Shown piece after piece: positions 1 to 9,383 of a stretch of DNA of 64,000 nucleotides. The notes beneath the pieces are model-generated. The model was not told the origin of the DNA, did not search any database, and saw only the letters and a program-made list of their open reading frames with translations. Source of the stretch: Natronorubrum texcoconense. GTDB taxonomy: Archaea; Halobacteriota; Halobacteria; Halobacteriales; Natrialbaceae. The translations under genes and the position numbers were made by a program. The first letter of the stretch is position 1; each line of letters starts with the position of its first letter. Where the stretch lies: NCBI RefSeq assembly GCF_900100335.1, contig NZ_FNFE01000009.1, positions 141,176 through 205,175 on the forward strand. Direction: 5' to 3'.

Positions 1-1958
1 TTCGCCAGCTTCTCGACGATCAGCTCCGGCGTCGACCGCGCGAGGTGGTCTTTGACCGGGGACCGGTTCACCTCGAGTTCGCCGTCCACCAGTCCGACGG
101 CCTCGATCCCGTCGATCGTCACCGCGAAATCGGCCATCTCGCGGATTTCGCCGGCCAGGTGGGAGACGAAGACGGCGGTCGCGCCGTTGTCGGAGAGCGC
201 CTCCAGGATGCCCGCGATGATCTTCGCGGACGCGCCGGGTTCGGTGATACTCTCGAGTTCGTCGACCAGCACGAGCGAGCCCTCGCCGCCCGTTGCGAGG
301 TCGGCGAACTCTCGCACCGTCGACTCGAACGCGCCCGCGTCGAGCGTCCCCTGGGTCTTCGCGTGGTAGTGGAGGTCGTCGAACCGCCGCAGCCGCACTC
401 GTTCGGCGGGAACGGGCAGGCCCATGTGGGCCAGCACGACGACGCTCGCGACCAGGTCCAGCGTCGACGTCTTCCCGCCGCTGTTGACGCCGGAGAGCAA
501 GGCCACGCCAGACACCTCGTAGTCGACGGGGTCGATGGCCTCGAGCGGCTCGTCGAGCAGCGGTGATCGGCCGCCCTCGATGGCGAAACCGACTGCGTCG
601 TCGGAATCGCTGCGGGAAGCGTCTTCGGCAACGAACTCGGGCATCGTACACTCGAACTCGCGCGAGAATCGGGCGATCGCCAGCTCGACGTCCAGCTCGA
701 GGGCGTCCCGAACCAGCTGTCGGGCATCTTCGCGCTGGTCGGCGAGATCGGCCGCGAGGTCGCGCTTGAGTCGACCGGCGCGTCGTTCCTTCGCCGCCGT
801 CAGCTCCTCGCGGAGTCTCGAGACGACGGCCTCGTCGCGCTCGACCGGAAACGTCGGCTCGTCGCTGAACGCTCGGCGGGCGATCTCAGCCTCGCCTTGA
901 TCGAGATCGATCGCGTCGACGAGGTGGTCTCGAGCCGCCTCGACGGCTGCGGCGTACTCGTCCGCCAACTCTCGCGAAAGCAGGGAGTCGACGCCCGCGC
1001 CGCGCTCGACCAGCGAGAGGAGGTCCGCCCCCTCGATCGTCACGTCCTGTTCGCGGATTGCCTGTCTGAGGTGGTCGTTGGCCACGCTCTCGGCCGCGCT
1101 CGCCGCCGCGTCGAGATCGTCGACCGCCGTCGTCAGTCGGTCGAGTTCGTCGTCGCCCGCGACGGTGCCGTCCTCGTCGAGCCGCGAGAGGCCGTCCTCG
1201 AGTGCTTCGAGGTCACAGGCCGGCTCGAGGCCGGCTGCCTGATGAACCTCGACGGCGGCCTGCAGTCGGTCGCGATTGCGCGCGAAGAAGGCCAGCGGCC
1301 GCTCGGGGACGACCTCCGCGGGGTTCTCGAGCGCGTCCGGCCGAACCTGCACGTCGCCCTCGACGGTGACGCCGGCGAAGGACTCGTCGAGCGCGAACAC
1401 CGTCGAGTAGCCTCGCGCGAGTTCGGCCAGCCCCTGTGCGTCCTCGACGACCTCGACGGAGAGCTCCGGGATCGCCTCTCGCGCTTCCGAGTAGCGCTCG
1501 GCGTCGGTGGTCGCCAGACAGCGCTCACGGACCCGGACGTCGCCGGGCTGTCGGAGCGGCTCCACGCCGTCGAGGGCCTCGAGCACGTCGTCGTCGAAGT
1601 CGCGCTCGACGGCGTCGCTCGCGAACGCCTGTACCTCCTCGATACGGGATCGGCGGGGACTGGGGTAGATCGTCTCGAGTCGCTGGGCGGCGTAGTCGGT
1701 GACGGTTCGCGCCTGGAGCAACGCGAGGACGTTCCGGTAGACCTCGCGCGCGCGATCGGTCGCGAGGAAGCCGCCGGGATCGTCGTGTTCCTGCCGGATC
1801 GCGCCGCGCGCGATTCGCGCGGCCCGACCCTGGGTGATCCCCGGCGCGGTCGCGATCGTCGCGACGTCGCCGCTTCGCAGCGCGCGCTCGGGTTCCTCGA
1901 GCGCGTCGAGCGCCCGAGCCGTCTTTTCGCCCACGCCCGGGATCGACTCGAGGTCCAT
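1..1958 (-). CDS. MutS-family ATPase (MutS5-like), 3' end beyond window
   Basis: The reverse-strand frame opens at ATG 1958 and runs out of the window at base 1, so about 650 residues are visible and the C-terminus is missing. The N-terminus has a helix-hairpin-helix-like stretch (IPGVGEKTARALDALEEPE), followed by a long helical MutS core. The Walker A loop is GVNSGGKTST near residue 493 and the Walker B is LVLVDELES near residue 565, which are MutS-type ATPase motifs. There is no mismatch-recognition domain I, which fits the archaeal MutS5/MutS2-like branch rather than MutS1. These proteins act on branched or recombination DNA structures; the exact role here is inferred. The gene is divergent from the DUF368 gene. 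Confidence 0.85.
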   Translation of the reverse strand, partial: MDLESIPGVGEKTARALDALEEPERALRSGDVATIATAPGITQGRAARIARGAIRQEHDDPGGFLATDRAREVYRNVLALLQARTVTDYAAQRLETIYPSPRRSRIEEVQAFASDAVERDFDDDVLEALDGVEPLRQPGDVRVRERCLATTDAERYSEAREAIPELSVEVVEDAQGLAELARGYSTVFALDESFAGVTVEGDVQVRPDALENPAEVVPERPLAFFARNRDRLQAAVEVHQAAGLEPACDLEALEDGLSRLDEDGTVAGDDELDRLTTAVDDLDAAASAAESVANDHLRQAIREQDVTIEGADLLSLVERGAGVDSLLSRELADEYAAAVEAARDHLVDAIDLDQGEAEIARRAFSDEPTFPVERDEAVVSRLREELTAAKERRAGRLKRDLAADLADQREDARQLVRDALELDVELAIARFSREFECTMPEFVAEDASRSDSDDAVGFAIEGGRSPLLDEPLEAIDPVDYEVSGVALLSGVNSGGKTSTLDLVASVVVLAHMGLPVPAERVRLRRFDDLHYHAKTQGTLDAGAFESTVREFADLATGGEGSLVLVDELESITEPGASAKIIAGILEALSDNGATAVFVSHLAGEIREMADFAVTIDGIEAVGLVDGELEVNRSPVKDHLARSTPELIVEKLA

Positions 1959-2267
1959 AGCTTCGTGAGCAGCGTATCAAACCGGAGCGAGAAAAAGTTC
2001 CCGCCCGGTGGTCGAGACTCGGCAGAGTCGCGTGGCGCACCATACCTGGCACTCGACGTCGTCTGTGGGAGTTGCTACCAGGAGGAACAACCGAAACGAT
2101 TTCTCGTGGCCGCTACAGCGGCTGATGGTGTCGTTGCACTTTTATACGGCCGGGTGGCGACCGACTACGTATGCAGACGAACCGGCGACCCGATCGAACA
2201 GGCTCGGATCGGTGGCGACCAGCGGAGTCGCTGCGGAACGCGAGTCCGGGACGCTACGAGTGAACCT

Positions 2268-3227
2268 ATGGAATACGACCGAACCGATCTCTCCCTCGAC
2301 CGCCTCGAACTGCTCCGGATCTACGGCTACGGGCTCTGTATGGGTGCGGCGGACGCACTCCCCGGTGTCTCCGGCGGCACCGTCGCGCTCCTCCTCGGGT
2401 TCTACGGACGACTGATCGCCGCCGTCACCGCACTCACGCCTCGTCGAGCCGCCGCCGTCCTCAGGGGATACCGGTCCGACCGACGGCCTCGAGCGCGGGA
2501 GGCCCTCGTCGAGATGGATCTCCAGTTCCTGATCCCGCTGGGTATCGGGATGGTTACTTCGGTCGTGCTCATCGCCGGGACCGTCTCGTCACTCGCGGAC
2601 TCCCATCCGGTCGCCCTCTTCGGCTTTTTCACCGGGCTGATCGCTGCCTCGGCGATCGCCCTCGGCCGGAGCCTCGAGTGGTCGTCGTCGAAACACGTCG
2701 GCGTCGCGATCGCGGGCGTGACGCTCGCCTTGCTGGTCGCCGCCGACGTCGTCCAGTTGCCCGGCGGGGGCCGCGCCGTGATCTTCGTCGCCGGCGCGAT
2801 CGCGATTAGCGCGATGATCCTGCCAGGGATCTCCGGCTCGCTGATCCTGATCCTGCTCGGGCAGTACGTCTTCCTCTCCTCGGAACTGAGCGCGTTCGTT
2901 CGCGCGCTCGGTGAGCTCGTCACCGGGGGGTCGATCGGGGCCGCCGTCGGTCCGGGGACGACCGTCGCACTGTTCGTCGCCGGTGGCCTCGTCGGCCTCG
3001 TGACGATCGCTCGCGTCGTCCGCGCGGCGCTGGCCCGTCAGCGCGAACTGACGCTCGTCTTCCTGGTGAGTCTCATCGCCGGCTCGGTGCCGGCTCCGTT
3101 ACACAACATCGGCGAGACGCACGCCTGGACGACGGAGACGATCGCGCTGACCTTCGGCTGGGCGGCTCTCGGTGCGATCGCACTGTTCGCACTCGAGTAC
3201 CTCGTCGGCGGCTTCGATCCGGAGTGA
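2268..3227 (+). CDS. DUF368 membrane protein, candidate polyprenyl-phosphate translocase
   Basis: A 319-residue polytopic membrane protein. The frame is open far upstream, but that part is a shadow of the MutS gene; ATG 2268 (MEYDRTDLSLDRLE) fits the family start. The family motif MGAADALPGVSGGTVALLLG follows near residue 25, and a second glycine-rich repeat of the same kind (MILPGISGSLILILLG) lies near residue 180, typical of the DUF368 inverted-repeat fold. Bacterial DUF368 proteins (PopT) recycle undecaprenyl phosphate across the membrane; in an archaeon the equivalent substrate would be dolichyl phosphate used in S-layer and N-glycan assembly, which is inference. Length is normal for the family. 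Confidence 0.85.
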   Translation: MEYDRTDLSLDRLELLRIYGYGLCMGAADALPGVSGGTVALLLGFYGRLIAAVTALTPRRAAAVLRGYRSDRRPRAREALVEMDLQFLIPLGIGMVTSVVLIAGTVSSLADSHPVALFGFFTGLIAASAIALGRSLEWSSSKHVGVAIAGVTLALLVAADVVQLPGGGRAVIFVAGAIAISAMILPGISGSLILILLGQYVFLSSELSAFVRALGELVTGGSIGAAVGPGTTVALFVAGGLVGLVTIARVVRAALARQRELTLVFLVSLIAGSVPAPLHNIGETHAWTTETIALTFGWAALGAIALFALEYLVGGFDPE

Positions 3228-3306
3228 TCGGGCGACTGAACTCACCGATCGACACGCTTGCGCGCTCCGGGGCGCTCGTTATCCAGTCGGATCCCCAAGG
3301 ACAGGT

Positions 3307-3528
3307 ATGGTACTCAAGAAACTCCTCGGCTCGACAGCGACGCGGTCACTGACGGTCGTCTCGGTGCTTTCGGAGGCGAAGAAGGCGTTCAGCGATGGTC
3401 GGCGAACTCGCGCGCTCTTGTTGCTCGGCGTCGCCGTCCTCGCCTGGAAGTGGATGGTCGTCGGCCTGGCCGCACAGGGTCTCCTCAAACTGCTTCGCAG
3501 CGGGCACTCGGGCTCGAGTCCGACGTAG
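3307..3528 (+). CDS. small single-helix membrane protein, unknown
   Basis: A 73-residue protein from ATG 3307. It has a basic, amphipathic N-terminal half (KKLLGSTATRSLTVVSVLSE), a basic loop (DGRRTRA), then one clear hydrophobic segment from about residue 36 to 62 ending in a basic patch and a Ser/Gly tail. The frame could open earlier, but that section lies in the DUF368 gene. Codon usage has the high-GC third-position pattern of the neighbours. No function is recognised; it follows the DUF368 gene by 79 bases and might be co-transcribed with it. Confidence 0.6.
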   Translation: MVLKKLLGSTATRSLTVVSVLSEAKKAFSDGRRTRALLLLGVAVLAWKWMVVGLAAQGLLKLLRSGHSGSSPT

Positions 3529-3775
3529 CCGGTCGGGTGGCTGGTGTGAGCGACTGACCAATCCAGCGGACGAGAGCGATCGCGCGCCGGGCTTTGTCCG
3601 GCAGGATCGATCCGTAATCGGTGTACCGAACGTCTATTATTCATCCGTCTCCGGCGATGCTGCCCCCGTCTCGCTCCGGTAATATCCCCTGTCTCGCCCG
3701 TAATCCGTTCCTGACGTGACAGCTCCGTGGGAAACGGTCCTCCGAACATAAACCCACGCAGTGCTACTCTCGGTC

Positions 3776-4108
3776 ATGGTGAACGTAGGTACCGTGTTCA
3801 AGTTACTCGAGGACAAGCGCCGACGGTACGCGCTGTACTACCTCGATCAGCGAGACGGGCCGGTGGCCATCAGGGAACTCGTCGAGCGGATCGACGAGTG
3901 GGAGGACGATCCAACGCGGCCGGATCGGTCGGCGGACGCGTTCGAAAACATCGCTCTCGAGCTGACGCACACGCACCTTCCGCGGGCCGCCGAGGTCGAA
4001 TTCATCCAGTACGATCGAGAGCAGGGGACCGTCCAGATTCAGGGTGCACCCCCGAAGTTCGACACGTTCGTGAACATCGCGCGGCTCATCGAGGAACCGG
4101 AGGAGTGA
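3776..4108 (+). CDS. DUF7344-type winged-helix-like protein
   Basis: A 110-residue acidic protein. ATG 3776 (MVNVGTVFKLLEDKRRRYAL) is preferred over the upstream ATG 3761 because haloarchaeal relatives start directly at this helix. The pattern of an LxxxRRRYALYYL helix, a short basic/acidic turn, then a helix containing IRELVERIDEWE, is that of the small haloarchaeal DUF7344 winged-helix family, found alone or joined to signalling domains. A later block (LTHTHLPRAAEVEFIQYDRE) is the usual second half of that domain. DNA binding and regulatory function are inferred from the fold class; the target is unknown. Confidence 0.7.
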   Translation: MVNVGTVFKLLEDKRRRYALYYLDQRDGPVAIRELVERIDEWEDDPTRPDRSADAFENIALELTHTHLPRAAEVEFIQYDREQGTVQIQGAPPKFDTFVNIARLIEEPEE

Positions 4109-4232
4109 CCCGGTTCTGAAACGCGTCCAGTCTCGAACGTCCAACTCGAAGGCCCGGTTCTCGCCTCGAACGGGTCCCCGGATACACCGATCGACCGACA
4201 CTGCTATTTTCGACTCGACCCAACGCCCACCA

Positions 4233-4907
4233 ATGGAATCGCCGACGATCGTCGTCGTTCGAAGCGAGGTCGACCCCGACGCCGAGTACCACTGCGACGC
4301 GCTCGCGGGATTCGTCTCGAGCGCTGCCCCCAGCACCCGAGAGATCGATTACCCTGCTGGCGAGCGTCCGGACCTCGAGCGCGCGGACGGCGTCGTCCTC
4401 ACGGGGAGTACGGCCGGGGTCTACGAGGTCGACGAACGGCCGTGGATCGCCGACCAGCAGCGGCTCGTCCGCGAACTGATCGACCGCGAGATTCCGACGC
4501 TCGGGGTCTGTTTCGGCCACCAGATCGCCAACGCGGCGCTCGGCGGGACCGTCGAACACGTCGGAACGACCGCGCGGCCGGTCGACGCCGACCTCGCCGA
4601 CGACCCGCTCTTCGACGACGTCTCGTCCGTCGTCCCCGTCACGCACGGCGACGTCGTTACCGAGGTCGGTGACGAGATGGAGGTCATTGCTTCGGCCGAC
4701 TACTACCACGCGTTCGCGACGCGCCACCGGACGGCCCCGCTGTGGACCGTCCAGTTCCACCCCGAGTTCACCGCTGACCTGCGCGACCGACTCGCGGCCG
4801 ATTTCGACTGGAAGGAGGACGACCACGGTTTCGAGGACGTGAACGCGACTCGTGTCATCGAGAACTTCGCGTCGATGGTCGCGGACTCGAGCGACTCAGA
4901 CGAGTAA
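4233..4907 (+). CDS. class I glutamine amidotransferase-like protein
   Basis: A 224-residue stand-alone class I GATase domain. The nucleophile elbow is LGVCFGHQIA with Cys93, and the His-Glu pair is in QFHPEF (His175, Glu177), so the hydrolytic triad is complete. It resembles the glutaminase domain of GMP synthase in size and motifs (VLTGSTAGVYE in the first third), but there is no synthetase domain beside it. It could be a gamma-glutamyl hydrolase-like enzyme, or a glutaminase serving a partner encoded elsewhere. The last 20 residues are acidic. Convergent with the amidase, 32 bases away. Confidence 0.85.
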   Translation: MESPTIVVVRSEVDPDAEYHCDALAGFVSSAAPSTREIDYPAGERPDLERADGVVLTGSTAGVYEVDERPWIADQQRLVRELIDREIPTLGVCFGHQIANAALGGTVEHVGTTARPVDADLADDPLFDDVSSVVPVTHGDVVTEVGDEMEVIASADYYHAFATRHRTAPLWTVQFHPEFTADLRDRLAADFDWKEDDHGFEDVNATRVIENFASMVADSSDSDE

Positions 4908-4939
4908 TCACGCGTCGATCGTCGAAGACTCGAGCGTCG

Positions 4940-6463
4940 CTACGAGCCCGATTCTTCACCCGCGAGCGCCGACTCGAGCGTTGCCGCCGCGTCGAGAACC
5001 GTCGCGTCGTCGAACCGCGAGCCGACGAACATCAGCCCGACGGGAAGCCCGTCGACCTCGCCGACGGGAACGCTGATCGCGGGATGGCCGGTCCGGTTGA
5101 ACGCGGTCGTGTTGGCGGGAACTTTCTCCGCTCGCAGCCGATCGTACTGATCCAACTCGGGCTCGTGTTCGGGCGCGGTCCGCAGCGTCGTCGGCATCGC
5201 CAGCAAGTCGCGGTCCTCCAGGAGCGCGTCGTAGCGCTCGGTGAGTTCGACGACGAGGTTCATCCCGTCGGCGTAGTACCGCGAGTGGTACGTCTCGTTC
5301 GCGTAGGCGCCGACGAGCAGGGAGAGTTTGAGCGGGGCCGGGAAGTCGTCGGCCTGTACCCGCCGCGCCGAGCCGAAGAACTCGATCCAGGAGGTGTTGT
5401 ACCAGCCCTTCCAGCCGTGGCCGAGCCCCTCCCCGATCATCGCGTCGAGCAGGCCCTCCGCCGTACAGACGGTGTGGATGTCTTCGGCGTCGCGGTGCAT
5501 CGGTTCGGAGACGTCCTCGAGGCTCGCGCCCCGCTCCTCGAGCGTCTCGAGGGCGCCGTGGACTCGCTCGAGGACGCCCTCGTCCGCGTCGGGATGGTCG
5601 AACCCCTCCCGGAGCAGCCCGATCGAGAGGTCGGTCGCGTCGCCGTCGAGCTTCTCGTGGTAGGGCTCGACCGGGACGGGGCTCGCGGCTCGCAGGTCGC
5701 GTTCGTTGCTGCCCGCGATCACCGAGAGCATTCGCGCGGCGGTCTCGACGTCCGACGCCATCGGCCCGGGATGATCGATCGCGTGTGCGAGTCCGATACA
5801 GCCCGTGTAGGGAACCAGTCCGTAGGTCGGCTTGTGACCCACCACACCACAGAGTGCGGCCGGAATCCGGACGCTCCCGCCCTGATCCGAACCGATCGCG
5901 GCGTCAGCCTCGCCCGTCGCGACGACGACGGCGCTCCCGCCGCTCGAGCCCCCCGCGAGGTGGTCGTCGTCGTGGGGGTTCGTGATCGTCCCGAAGGCGC
6001 TGTGGCCCGTCGTCGTCATGGCGAAGTCGTCCATGTTCGCCTTGCCGGTGATGTCCGCGCCGGCCTCCAGTAGCCGGGTAACGATGGTCGCGTCGACGTC
6101 TGGGACGTAGCCCTCGACGACCTGCGAGCCGCAGGTCAGCTCGACGCCGGCGACGCAGACGTTGTCCTTGACAGCGATCTCCATCCCGTCCAGTTCGCCG
6201 CCGTCGTCGCCGGCCACGTAACAGCGGCTCACCCACGCGTTGTGTGGATTATCTTCGTCGGGAACGCGAACGCCGGCACTGCGCTCGCGGCGTTCGCTTC
6301 CGCCGAGACGCGAGACGGGGTCGTACGAGCGAACCGTCTCGTAGGCTTCGGCTCGTTGCTCGGCCATCTCGGCGAAGAACTCGAGTTCCTCGTCGGTGAG
6401 ATCGAGAAACAGCGAGTCACCGAGCGCGCGGAGGTCGTCTTCCGTCGGCGGTCGAATCGGCAT
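4940..6463 (-). CDS. amidase-signature hydrolase
   Basis: A 507-residue member of the amidase signature family. The Ser-cisSer-Lys triad is visible: Lys in IAVKDNVCVAG, the cis-Ser in the GGSSGGSA block, and the nucleophilic Ser in SDQGGSVRIPAALCG. The frame is open further upstream, but ATG 6463 (MPIRPPTEDDLRAL) is the natural start since family members begin at this helix. It is a free-standing amidase rather than GatA: no gatB or gatC is adjacent and the N-terminus differs. The substrate (aliphatic or aryl amide) is not predictable from sequence. It lies downstream of the NarK-like gene on the same strand, separated by 198 bases. Confidence 0.85.
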   Translation of the reverse strand: MPIRPPTEDDLRALGDSLFLDLTDEELEFFAEMAEQRAEAYETVRSYDPVSRLGGSERRERSAGVRVPDEDNPHNAWVSRCYVAGDDGGELDGMEIAVKDNVCVAGVELTCGSQVVEGYVPDVDATIVTRLLEAGADITGKANMDDFAMTTTGHSAFGTITNPHDDDHLAGGSSGGSAVVVATGEADAAIGSDQGGSVRIPAALCGVVGHKPTYGLVPYTGCIGLAHAIDHPGPMASDVETAARMLSVIAGSNERDLRAASPVPVEPYHEKLDGDATDLSIGLLREGFDHPDADEGVLERVHGALETLEERGASLEDVSEPMHRDAEDIHTVCTAEGLLDAMIGEGLGHGWKGWYNTSWIEFFGSARRVQADDFPAPLKLSLLVGAYANETYHSRYYADGMNLVVELTERYDALLEDRDLLAMPTTLRTAPEHEPELDQYDRLRAEKVPANTTAFNRTGHPAISVPVGEVDGLPVGLMFVGSRFDDATVLDAAATLESALAGEESGS

Positions 6464-6661
6464 ACTGTGGCCGACACCGCGGGTGCTAAAGGGCGTAATC
6501 CTCCGCTCGGAGACTGTCGAACGCTCGTGAAAATCGATCAGCGCCGCTGGATCGAATCCGGGGTGGTAGCCACCAGTCTCATACGGTTTGCTGTACCGAT
6601 TTTCCGGTTGGACCGTCGGACGGGTCACGGCCCCACCGGAACTGACGTACAGCAGACAGTA

Positions 6662-7990
6662 TCAGTCGTCGCTCGTCGCGTTCGCGGCGCTCGAGGTCGC
6701 GGCCGGGTTCTCGGAGACGAACCAGCCGTCTTCGGTCGCGTTCTCGGCGATTTCCGGCTGGAACACCCAGGCGGTCAGCGCCAGAATCGGGATCATGGTG
6801 AGCGCGACGACGGCGTACCCCATATGCAGGTTCGGGAGGAACGGCGCGGCGAACAGCAGCGGGTAGACCGAGCCGCCGACGGTCCCGATACCGCCGACGA
6901 TGCCGGCGACGGAGCCCGAGTTGTTCGGGAACATCGCGGGCACCTGCGCGAAGATCGCTCCCTCGGAGAACGCACAGCCGACGCCGACGAGGAAGCCCGC
7001 GGCCACGGCGATGTAGATGTTGCCGGTCAGCCCGGCGGCGGTCATCCCGAACAGCGCGAGGACGACGAAGGCCATCGTCGCGAACGTCCACTGTTCGCGG
7101 TAGCGGCCCTCGAACCAGGGGAGGATGTCTTTCTCGTTTCGGGCCATCACGTCGCTGATGTAGCCACCGAGCGGGCGAAGCAATCCGGCCGCGATCGAGA
7201 ACGTCGCCGCGAACGTCGCCGCGATGACGAGGTCGCCCTGTCCGAAGCCTTCGCGGTAGTAGGTGCCCAGCCAGCCGTTCATCGCGACCTCGAGACCGAA
7301 GGTCATGATGTACGCCGCCGAGAGCACGACCGCGCCGTGGCGAGTGGCGATGTAGATCCACTGCTGGAGGCTGACGCCTTGCTTGGCCGCCTGGCGTCGC
7401 TCCTCGGTCTTCGCGGCGTCACCGACCACGAAGTAGATGATTCCGAGCACGATGGCGATGACGCCGGTGTAGAAGAACGCGGCGCGCCAGTTCGACGCGA
7501 ACAGCGCGTCGGAGTAGCCGTCGCCGAAGATCCGCGGGAGCGTGAAGTACGCGCCGAGGCCCGCACCGGCGTTCCCGACGCCGGCGAAGATCCCCTCCGC
7601 GAGGCCGAGGTTCTCCTCTTCGAACCACTGGGCGACGTGCTGGATGCCGATGACGAAGGTGATCCCCGCCAGCGAGGCGATCACGCGCGAGATGGTGAAG
7701 ATCTCGTAGTTCGGCGCGAACGCGCTGATGATCGAGAAGATCCCGACGATCACCAGCGTGATGCCGGCGGTAACCGGCGCGCCGAACTTGTCCGTGAGCG
7801 GACCGATGACGATCCGGCCGAGCGGGACGGCGATGACGGCCGCACTCGAGACGAGTCCCAGTTGGGCCACCGAGAGTCCGTACTCGTCGGCGATCTCGCC
7901 CGTGAACGGGGCGAACGAGAACCAGATCACGAACCCGAGGTTGAACATCGCCGTCGCGAGCAGCAGGTTGATCCACTTGCGGTCGATCAT
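6662..7990 (-). CDS. narK: MFS transporter of the nitrate/nitrite porter (NarK) type
   Basis: A 442-residue major facilitator with about twelve hydrophobic segments. The nitrate-nitrite-porter signature is present: a Gly-rich segment [14 protein letters not shown] near residue 165 and the second one ([15 protein letters not shown]) near residue 365, both characteristic of NNP-family proteins. [15 protein letters not shown] is the classic MFS loop 2-3 motif. The gene probably imports nitrate or exports nitrite. No nitrate or nitrite reductase gene lies in the window, so the link to assimilation or respiration is by family only. A 414-base intergenic region precedes it and may hold regulatory sites. 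Confidence 0.8.
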   Translation of the reverse strand: MIDRKWINLLLATAMFNLGFVIWFSFAPFTGEIADEYGLSVAQLGLVSSAAVIAVPLGRIVIGPLTDKFGAPVTAGITLVIVGIFSIISAFAPNYEIFTISRVIASLAGITFVIGIQHVAQWFEEENLGLAEGIFAGVGNAGAGLGAYFTLPRIFGDGYSDALFASNWRAAFFYTGVIAIVLGIIYFVVGDAAKTEERRQAAKQGVSLQQWIYIATRHGAVVLSAAYIMTFGLEVAMNGWLGTYYREGFGQGDLVIAATFAATFSIAAGLLRPLGGYISDVMARNEKDILPWFEGRYREQWTFATMAFVVLALFGMTAAGLTGNIYIAVAAGFLVGVGCAFSEGAIFAQVPAMFPNNSGSVAGIVGGIGTVGGSVYPLLFAAPFLPNLHMGYAVVALTMIPILALTAWVFQPEIAENATEDGWFVSENPAATSSAANATSDD

Positions 7991-8404
7991 ACGTCTCCCT
8001 CGCGTTCTGTTCCGTCACTCGAGCGAGCGAGCGACCGACCGGGCGCGCCGGTGGTCGCCGTCTCTCGCGTTGGGACGACGGCCCGCTCGCCGTCTCCGGA
8101 TCGTTTACCCGTCCAGACACTCTCCAGAGGAGGTCCGCAAACGTCTTTTCTCTCCTTGATTTTGTGACCGATTGACCTCATATTACGACCAACTCTGGAT
8201 GCTCGAATCCATATAAACGTATTTCTTAGTCGGACCTAACAATAATACGCAGTGGGCATTACATTAGACCCTTCTGCTGACCCTTAAGGACGTGACAGAT
8301 GTCGCTATTGCCGGGAGAAACAACCGAATTTTTTCTACGTGCGCAGAAAATTAGACATTCGACACTCGAGGGGTGGCGAACGAGAAAACACGATCGTCGG
8401 CACG
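7991..8404. other. intergenic region upstream of narK-like gene
   Basis: A 414-base stretch with no convincing gene. It is AT-richer than its surroundings from about 8160 to 8350, with A/T runs around 8208-8240 (ATATAAACG, AATAATACG) that could hold the promoter and operator of the narK-like gene reading left. No tRNA, terminator hairpin or known riboswitch could be recognised. Confidence 0.4.
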
Positions 8405-8713
8405 TCACTCCTCGAGGTGTTCGATCCCTTCCTTCGAGACGTTCGCTTCCGTGATCTCGTTGGGCATCCAGTCGGGCTTGTCGTCGGGGGCCGTCTCCTC
8501 CCACGCCCAGCCTTCGTAGATGTGTACTTTGCTCGTCCCTTTCTCTCGTAGTCTGAGCTCTACACGTTCCGCGTCGTCTTCACTCGAGCCGGGCTCGAGT
8601 CGTCGGGCCGCCTTGAGGGCCGCCTGACGGGGAGTGTTCCCCGAGAAGACGCTCGACTCGTCGCCGCCCGACTCGCGCAGTGCAAAGTTTCGTTTACCGT
8701 CTTCACGTACCAT
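8405..8713 (-). CDS. MC1-family non-histone chromosomal protein
   Basis: A 102-residue DNA-bending chromosomal protein of the MC1 family first described in methanogens. Diagnostic blocks are KRNFALRESGG, VFSGNTPRQAALKAARRL, LREKGTSKVHIYEGW and PDWMPNEITEANVSKEGIEHL, in the usual order. ATG 8713 (MVREDGKRN) is chosen; an in-frame ATG 15 bases upstream (8728) is also possible. Such proteins bind and sharply bend DNA as monomers. Upstream on this strand lie two TATA-like stretches, around 8750 and 8793. It is divergent from the AbrB-like gene with a 240-base shared promoter region. Confidence 0.92.
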   Translation of the reverse strand: MVREDGKRNFALRESGGDESSVFSGNTPRQAALKAARRLEPGSSEDDAERVELRLREKGTSKVHIYEGWAWEETAPDDKPDWMPNEITEANVSKEGIEHLEE

Positions 8714-8912
8714 GGTTTTCGACTCCATGCTACTTCAGCACACGATCCGACATAAAGATATCCCCGAAAACCGACCGACTGCGCCGGTATCTTTAAGTGT
8801 ATGGCCTACGCCATTTTCCCGCAATATCTGCAGCCGTCGTCACAGCAGCGGCGGCGGCCCGAATTCGCCCATCCCATGCGTGACACGGTCACTCGTCGAG
8901 GCGTCGAAAACA

Positions 8913-8923
8913 CTTAAGTATAT
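8913..8923 (+). promoter_or_regulatory. TATA box of the AbrB-like gene
   Basis: CTTAAGTATAT is a good archaeal TATA element. Its centre is about 37 bases before ATG 8955, which would give a transcript start around 8945 and a leader of about 10 bases. It lies in the divergent region shared with the MC1 gene. Confidence 0.6.
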
Positions 8924-8954
8924 CCTACGGCGAAGTTCGTCATAGAATCCCGCG

Positions 8955-9152
8955 ATGGTACGGAAAAAGAAGCTGAGTCCAAGCGGCGCGAAAGACGAAG
9001 ACGGCAACTATCACAACGTCCACCTCAATCTCCACGAGGACGAACTCGAGGTCGCGGGCATGGATATCGGTGATGAAGTCTTCGTTCGAGTTCGTGACGG
9101 GAAGATCATCATCCAGAAAGCGGACGAAGAGGACGTCGAACACGAATTCTAA
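8955..9152 (+). CDS. small AbrB-like (swapped-hairpin) protein
   Basis: A 65-residue protein from ATG 8955 with a basic start (MVRKKKLSPSGAK) followed by an acidic body. The segment LEVAGMDIGDEVFVRVRDGK, then IIIQKADEED, has the turn and strand pattern of the SpoVT/AbrB hairpin (GD-x-V-x-V, then a strand with I-x-I-x-K). Proteins of this fold are often DNA-binding dimers, but the rest of the usual N-terminal half is altered, so regulation is inferred. It has its own promoter and is followed by a large inverted repeat that may terminate transcription. Confidence 0.65.
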   Translation: MVRKKKLSPSGAKDEDGNYHNVHLNLHEDELEVAGMDIGDEVFVRVRDGKIIIQKADEEDVEHEF

Positions 9153-9157
9153 CAACC

Positions 9158-9233
9158 GAGCTTTTACTCTGCAGTCTGTTGCGCTGGCGGCAGCGTAGCT
9201 GCCACACAGCGCAATGTCCTTCGGTAAAAGCTC
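9158..9233. repeat. nested inverted repeat after the AbrB-like gene
   Basis: Three nested inverted repeats share one centre. The outer arms are GAGCTTTTAC at 9158-9167 and GTAAAAGCTC at 9224-9233. The middle arms are TTGCGCTG at 9179-9186 and CAGCGCAA at 9207-9214. The inner hairpin is GGCAGC-GTA-GCTGCC at 9189-9203. It starts five bases after the stop codon of the AbrB-like gene, so it could act as a terminator or protect the 3' end, or it could be a palindromic mobile remnant. Confidence 0.75.
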
Positions 9234-9383
9234 GATCAAAAGCACTCCTCCTTCCGTTCCGTGACGCTTCGCTTACTCCACATCAGTCGTCGGCCCGCTC
9301 GCTCACTTCGTTCGCTCGCGGTACATTACGTCGGATTACCGCCGTGGATCGCCTCTGAAGTTGAGACGAAAACCCGACCTCGA

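Noticed and set aside
897..2267. Long open frame joined upstream of the DUF368 gene (plus strand)
   Set aside because: It is the complement of the MutS-like gene; the protein is Arg/Glu/Val-rich shadow sequence with no domain, and the real start is ATG 2268.
4233..4907. GMP synthase subunit A (guaA) assignment
   Set aside because: The glutaminase domain is clear, but no synthetase subunit is adjacent and the sequence is longer and acidic at the end, so only a family-level call is given.
6662..7990. A nitrate assimilation cluster around the narK-like gene
   Set aside because: No nitrate or nitrite reductase, molybdopterin or regulator gene is adjacent.
6242..8167. 641-residue plus-strand open frame
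   Set aside because: It lies opposite the amidase start and the narK-like gene. Its composition (Asp/Arg/Glu/Val) is that of an antisense shadow in high-GC DNA.
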